Shown here piece after piece: positions 58,486 through 64,000 of a stretch of 64,000 bases of DNA (the first letter of the stretch is position 1; every line of letters starts with the position of its first letter). The stretch spans positions 35,573,001 to 35,637,000 of the forward strand of contig CM048845.1 in NCBI GenBank assembly GCA_026545225.1, read 5' to 3'. The DNA is from Cornus controversa (lineage: Eukaryota; Streptophyta; Magnoliopsida; Cornales; Cornaceae). A model generated the notes under the pieces. That model was not told where the DNA came from. It did no database searches and worked only from the letters and a program-made list of their open reading frames with translations. A program made the translations under genes and the position numbers.

Positions 58486-60837
58486 CAATATGAAACATAC
58501 AATAAGCAAGGTGCATTATGATTTTAATTTGCACAAAACAAGTAATTTAAATTATCCGATATGAAATTATCACCATAAGACAAATCGTTCATAAGTAAAC
58601 TATAATCAAGTATTTCATGAACATTTATATCTTTAAAGGAAAAATACATTCAAGTAAATCAAATAACACAAATAACCACTTTAGAAGCAAATACCCAATC
58701 AAACCTCCAATTTATCCAAACCTTAAAGGGAGTCAAAACCTAACTCGAATTTAGTTATCGGGCCTATTATGCTTCTAAGAACCCTAATTAAACATTCTGG
58801 AATTTTCTGAATTTTTTTTTTTTAGAATTTAAGAAAATATTTTTCCAGCAAAATAAAATAAAACATAAATTTTGAGGCATACTTTAAAATCAATAAAACC
58901 ACAAGGGAAACTCATTTACACCTAAAATTTAAAATCCAGCTGGATTTTAACCCTATAAAGTTATCTGGATTTGTTTAGAATTTTTTGAAATTTTAAAATA
59001 TTTTCTAAAAATAAAAGAAGGTGAAACCCAACTTTTAGACAATTTAAAAAATCAAACGAACTCCAAGGGAAGCTCATTTCAAGTTGAAAATTTAAACCCA
59101 AGTGAATCTAACCTCCATAAAGTTACAGTAAAAATTTGGAAATTTGTAGAATTATAAAAGTATTTTCTAAAATAAAAGAATGTGAAAAACCCACTTTTTA
59201 GACAATTTAAAAATTAATTTCAAGACAAGGGTAAATTATTTCAACATGAAATTTAAAACCCAAGCTCCTTAAACACCCAAGGAGTTGACATAAAATTTTA
59301 GGAATTTTGGTAATTATAAAAGTAATTTCTAAAATAAAAGAAGGTGAACTCAACTTTTGGACACTTTAAAAATCAATTGAACTACAAGGGGAGCTTATTT
59401 CAACATGAAAATTTAAACCTAAGTTCATTGAACAACCAGGAAGTTACAATAAAAATTTAGGAATTTTTAGAAGCATAGAAGTATTTAAAAAAAATGAGTT
59501 TTCAAATTTTCAAGTTTTTCCAAAACTTTCAAAAATACAAAATAAATATCAAAACAATTCGGAATGAGCCCATATTGGACCCAGAGGTGGGCCCCCGCGA
59601 GTGGGGCCCAAAAATAATTTTTTGACTACCAGCCGTGGCCAGCGCTGGCCGCACGTGCCCCCACGCGCCGGTGGCGTGTGTGGGGGTCACGCGCTAGCTG
59701 GGGTCATCTTCCCCAGTGCGCTGGGGTTTTTTCGGTGCATTTTCCGACGACTCCCGACCTCCGTCAGCCCCATTTTTGTACTGATCTTCTCCCCTTGATC
59801 CCCTCTAACCTTTGGTGTAAAAAGCCCTATAAAAAATGGTCTGAATAAAAAACCCTCAATTCACAAGTTCTAGGGTTCTTCGCAAAATTCAAAAAATTTA
59901 AACTCAAATTTCTCACGATTTATTTTTCTAAAGATCAAGGGCCGTTTACTGGACATTAGCAACTTAAAAAGTTTAAAAATTAACACCCCTTTCCATCCCA
60001 AATTCATGCATGAATGAATTTCTTTCCATTAAAAACATACATTAAATATATATATATGCATATATTCATACATATATAAATCTATACTCCTATATACAGT
60101 TAGCATAATTTTTCTCACAATTTATCAACAGCAACAGAAAAAAAAAAAAATTATATACAAATTTTCAATATAAAGATAATCCTCAAACCTAGACTATGCA
60201 TACGGATTCAAAGGGGAAGAGAAGAATCAAACTTGCCTCTTTGACGATTCAACAACTCGTTCGTCCGATCGTTCCTTCACTTTCTCTCTTTCGTTCACTC
60301 TCTTGGTTTCTGAGCGTAAGCAAACGACAGAAACCCTAGTTTCTTATTTTCTTTTTTTCTTAATTATTTTTATTCTATTATTATTTTTCTAAAAACTAAA
60401 TAAACTAAAAAAATAATAATAAAAATACTATAACCATAATCCTGGCCCATCAACTTAAGCATATCCCTAGCCCAACCATTCCAGCCCAGATTCCTCCCTA
60501 GCCCAATCCAAAGCATTTAAAAGATTTAAATCAAATAATATATAATCAATAAATAATTCACATAAAATGGTAAAAATACAAACTGAGAAATTGACATGAA
60601 ATAATTTGGAATCTATAAACATAAACAATTCACATAAAATGATAATAATCAAACTTATCAATTCACATGAAATGCTAAAATGCATATAAAGGAAAAGCAA
60701 CTCATATAAAATGATAAAATATAAAGACAAGGCATTTCACATGAATTAATAATAATAAAATAAAAAAATAATAATAATAATATAAAGCAATTCAAATTCT
60801 TTAAAATAATTGACATCTAAATTTTTGGGGTATTACA

Positions 60838-60852
60838 TTCTTCCCCCCTAAA
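60838..60852 (-). other. Polypurine tract of the Tekay/Del-type element
   Basis: The minus strand reads TTTAGGGGGGAAGAA directly before the LTR start TGTAATACCCC at 60837. It fixes the orientation of family B. Confidence 0.85.
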
Positions 60853-63800
60853 AAGAGGAATTCCGTCCTCGGAATTCAACTCATACCTGATGGAAAAAGT
60901 TCTGGATACTTTGCTTTTATTTTATCCTCTCTTTCCCAAGTGGACTCTTCCTTATTGTGGTGGCTCCACTAAACTCGAACTAACGGAATGGTCTTAGAAC
61001 GAAGGGCTTAATCCCTACGGTCAAGAATACAGTAAGGCTGCTCCACATATGTTGCATCTGGCTGCAACTCAATATCTCCTACCTCAATGTGCTAGTAAGT
61101 ATCCACATCTCTAAGGAACTTCTGTAGCATAGAAACATAAAAAATATTGTGCACCCTGTGCATCGTGTCTGGTAACGCCAATCTATACGGTACCTCTCCA
61201 ACTCTGTCGGTAATCCTAAAGGGACCTACAAAATGAGATGTCAGCTTCCCTTTCCTTCCAAACTGCATAACTCCCTTTATGGGGGAAACTTTGAGTAGAA
61301 CCTGATCCCCCACCTTGAACTCTAGTGCACGAGTTCTTCGGTCAGCATAACTCTTCTGCCTGCTCTGCGCAGTCCGCATACGGTCTCTAATAAGGATAAC
61401 TTTTTCTGACGTGTCCTTAATGAACTCAAGACCCAAAACCTATTCTCTCCAACTTCCAACTAGCAAACCGGCTATCTACATGGTCATCCGTACAGAGCCT
61501 CAAATAGTGTCATACCAATAGTCTTTTGATAACTATTGTTATAGGCAAACTCAACTAGTGGTAAGCAACTCTCCCAATTACCTTTGAAGTCGAGTACACA
61601 TGCTCGCAACATATCCTCCAATAATCAGATTAACCCTCTCAGTCTAACCATCGGTTTGAGGGTGATAGGCTGTACTGAGGTGTAGAGCTGTACCCATTGG
61701 CTGTTGAAAGCTCTCCCAAATCTCTGAAACAAAATTCGGATCTCTATCCGATATAATGGACAAAGGCATACCATAAAGCTTCATTAGTTCTGCAAGGTAA
61801 AGCTTCACATACTACTCTGAGGTGTAACTCGAGCGTACGGGCAAGAAATGTGCTGATTTCGTCAGCTTGTCCACTATCACCCAAATAACATCATAGTTTT
61901 GCTATGAGGTGAGAAGCCCCACATTGAAATCCATAGAGATGCTGTCCCACTTCCACTCCGGTATAGGCAGTGGTTGCAAAGACTCCGGCTGTCTCTAGTG
62001 ATCAATCTTGTTCATCTGACAAGTGCTGCACTTAGAGACAAATAGCTATGTCCCTCTTCGTGCTTGCCCACCAAAACTATCGTTTCATGTCTTGATACAT
62101 CTTATCCCCTCCCAGAAGTACCGAAAACTGAGAACTGTAGGCCTCACTCATCATGCCCTCCTCTATCTATACCCACTGTATAAAACGACACCTATCCATA
62201 TTTTAACTCAGCCACCTTCTCTACGTATTATGGATTAATAAGCTGATCTAAAATTACCCTTCAAATGATAGAAGGTATGACCACTACACAGGCTATAAAA
62301 GTATCAGCTAAATCATTAACGTTTTTCATGTGAGAATATATATTGCAACCTCTTATGGTTGCTAAATAATATGTAGGTCTCACCCAAGAGGTAATGCCTC
62401 CAAATCCTCTAAGTAAAAACCACGACTGCCAACTCCAAGTCACGAGTCAGGTAATTAAGCAAATGAAGCTTAAGCTTATGTGAAGCATAAGATATCGGCC
62501 TCTCCTCCTGCATCAACACACACTCCAGACCCTATAATGATGCATTGGTGAATACTAAGTACTCAATGCCACTCTAATGAGTAGCTAGGACAGGTGCAAT
62601 TATCAACCTACTCTTCAACTCATCAAATGCTGCCTAATAAGAATCATCCCAAACGAAAGACATACCCTTTTTAGTTAAATAGGTGAAAGGGCTAGCAATC
62701 TTGAAGAAGCCTTGAATGAACCTACAACAATAACTAGCTAACCCCAGAAACTACAATTCTCTATGGGTAAGGTAGGTTGCCCCCACTCAAATACCGCGGA
62801 CACCCTGCTTAGATCAACCGTTATCCCTTCTCAGATACCATATGGCCGAAAAACTTCACTTCCATCTGCCAGAAATCACACTTCTCAAACTTTGCATATA
62901 ACTGGTGATCTCTCAATGTCTACACAATGATACAAAGATGTCTGGCATGATCCTCCTCTGACCTAGAAGTAGGTCTGGTGCCTGAAGCTACGTAAATTAC
63001 AAAGTCTATCTCACGACTTGGTGGTAGTCCTGAAATTTCCTAAAGCACATCCTAAAAGTCTCGCACCACTGGAATGGGATCCATAGAAACTATATTTCCC
63101 TCCGGAGACTCCTCACTAATAAAGAATAAGCGAGTTCTAGACCCTTCATTTGATTACGGTATAGCAACCAAATATACCTCCTGACTTGGTATAACAAAAA
63201 AAATTGCCTAATCATGGCAATTGACATGGGCATGATAATGCGATAACAAATCCATCCTAAGTATGACATCATATGAATTCATGTCTAGGACCAATAGGTC
63301 TGCCAAGAACCTGAGACTGCCAACGCCTATAGTGACTTGACTACTGCGTTCCCATAATACTGTACTAACTCCCAATGGTGTAGTTACAGTAAGTGGAGAA
63401 CTACACGATTGAGTAACTATACCTAATATCCTAACAAACGACTGAGACACAAAAGAGTGAGAAGCCCCAGTATCAAATTCGAAACCCTACCCTCAATCGC
63501 CTGAGAAGCCTGCACATCATATAACATGATGTTGTAGACCTTCCCATAGTTCATCTATTAAACAGATTGCCCAGCTATTTCCATTTTTATTTTCCACTAT
63601 CTGGCTAGCGGAGTATTTATCATTTCGTTTCTCCCCTATTCTTTCCTATAATCCTTCCTTATTTGACAGTGCTGCAACGCAGCATCAACCACCTGAGTGT
63701 AAGTGGAATAAGATAGATTACCCACAATGACCTATCGAGTAGTCTAAGTCAATCCCTTCACAAAATAGCTCACCTTCTTCTCTTCAGTGGTCACCTCCTC

Positions 63801-64000
63801 AGGTGCAAAAAGATAAATTGGTGAACTCCTGCACTGACCCTGCAATTGTCCCGTCCTTCTTCTGTAACTCTAGGAATTCCCTCATGTGAAAGAGTTTTGA
63901 ATCTTTCCCAACTGTTAGGCTATTCCACTGGTAATGGAATATGCGCCATTTGCGGTGGCTGCTGATTCTAAAGAGCAGTCGCCACTCTTATAGCTACAGC
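60853..64000 (-). pseudogene. Decayed gag-pol of a Tekay/Del-type chromovirus element
   Basis: Order from right to left: gag (64000-63540, with MREFLELQKK and YFVKGLT-like segments); protease (63450-63208, ending SYDVILRMDLLSHYHAHVNC); RT thumb side (about 62960-62640, [20 protein letters not shown]); RNase H (about 62640-62490, with TNAS where TDAS is usual); integrase (about 61985-61590, WVIVDKLTKSAHFLP, SIISDRDPNF, YHPQTDG-stop-TERVN); and the integrase C-terminus (61436-61092, KSYADRRTRALEFKVGDQVL and KGVMQFGRKGKLTSHFVGPF). Many stops. The RT palm with its catalytic Asp pair is missing between protease and SEEDHARHL, indicating an internal deletion of roughly 1 kb or more. It is not functional. 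The 5' LTR should lie to the right of this window. Confidence 0.88.

Larger units (their letters stand above)
54089..60837 (-). mobile_element. 3' LTR, family B copy 3, of a Tekay/Del-type element; interrupted
   Basis: The plus-strand left end is a decayed start (TAATACCCCCAG against TGAAATACCCCCCAG). The right end GGGGTATTACA is followed at once by a polypurine tract and decayed pol, so this is the 3' LTR of the minus-strand element at 60838-64000. Without the inserted LTR it is about 3.7 kb. It has about six minisatellite units (58005-58485), roughly 155-bp repeats (58910-59530) and a GC-rich island (59560-59800). It cuts the end of a CC-NBS-LRR copy. Confidence 0.85.

Noticed and set aside
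61092-61436. 114-aa frame as an independent small gene
   Set aside because: It is the integrase C-terminal part of the decayed Tekay/Del-type pol, with its upstream integrase blocks in order next to it.

Overview
This is nuclear DNA of a dicot plant, and almost all of it is transposable elements. The evidence is an intact TIR-NBS-LRR gene with plant-type introns (this class is missing from grasses), a decayed CC-NBS-LRR cluster that looks like the R1/late-blight family common in asterids, and plant-specific retroelement lineages (Athila, Tekay/Del-type chromovirus, TRIM). An asterid is my best guess for the clade, with low confidence. I see no bacterial, organellar or viral genes, no CRISPR array and no tRNA or rRNA gene.

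Layout. (1) 1-11950: a young minus-strand Athila-type Ty3/gypsy element. It has a tRNA-Asp primer site, gag and pol in one frame split by a single TAG, a GC-rich extra ORF after pol, and LTRs that differ at 1 of 376 comparable bases. (2) 11956-12744: decayed exon pieces, including two copies of a kinase DFG-segment exon. (3) 12745-15356: a solo LTR (family A) with target-site duplication (TSD) ACAAC. (4) 15362-17362: non-coding host DNA with a diverged tandem duplication. (5) 17366-21466: a non-autonomous CACTA element (TSD TAT) carrying exon fragments of three unrelated genes. (6) 22057-29367: a six-exon TIR-NBS-LRR gene with no visible break, about 1256 aa. (7) 29745-30316: a 572-bp TRIM with 249-bp LTRs, a 74-bp interior, a tRNA-iMet primer site and TSD CTACA. 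(8) 30322-32968: no recognisable gene.

(9) 32974-38421: a family-A element with TSD TATCA, reduced to one LTR, a primer site and a second LTR end. A tandem array of eight TRIM LTRs (TSD ATAAA) is nested inside it. (10) 38445-45107: two family-B LTRs, one solo with TSD GTTAT and one truncated with a complete TRIM inside (TSD CCATT). (11) 45110-46065: an L1-type LINE relic with an 80-bp LINE tail inserted into it. (12) 46690-54088: a tandemly duplicated CC-NBS-LRR locus, now a pseudogene, with a Tourist-like MITE in one copy of the repeated intergenic DNA. (13) 54089-64000: the 3' LTR and decayed interior of a minus-strand Tekay/Del-type element. A full-length solo LTR of the same family (TSD CATTC) has inserted into that LTR in the opposite orientation.

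The only host gene that looks functional is the TIR-NBS-LRR. Its TIR domain keeps the catalytic Glu and its NB-ARC keeps the P-loop and MHD, so it should encode an intracellular immune receptor. The young Athila element has an almost complete coding set. Everything else is relic or non-autonomous. The most unusual points are the TRIM concatemer with one TSD around the whole array, the gene-capturing CACTA element, a near-palindromic motif cluster shared by unrelated LTRs, and the in-frame TAG separating Gag from its zinc knuckle.
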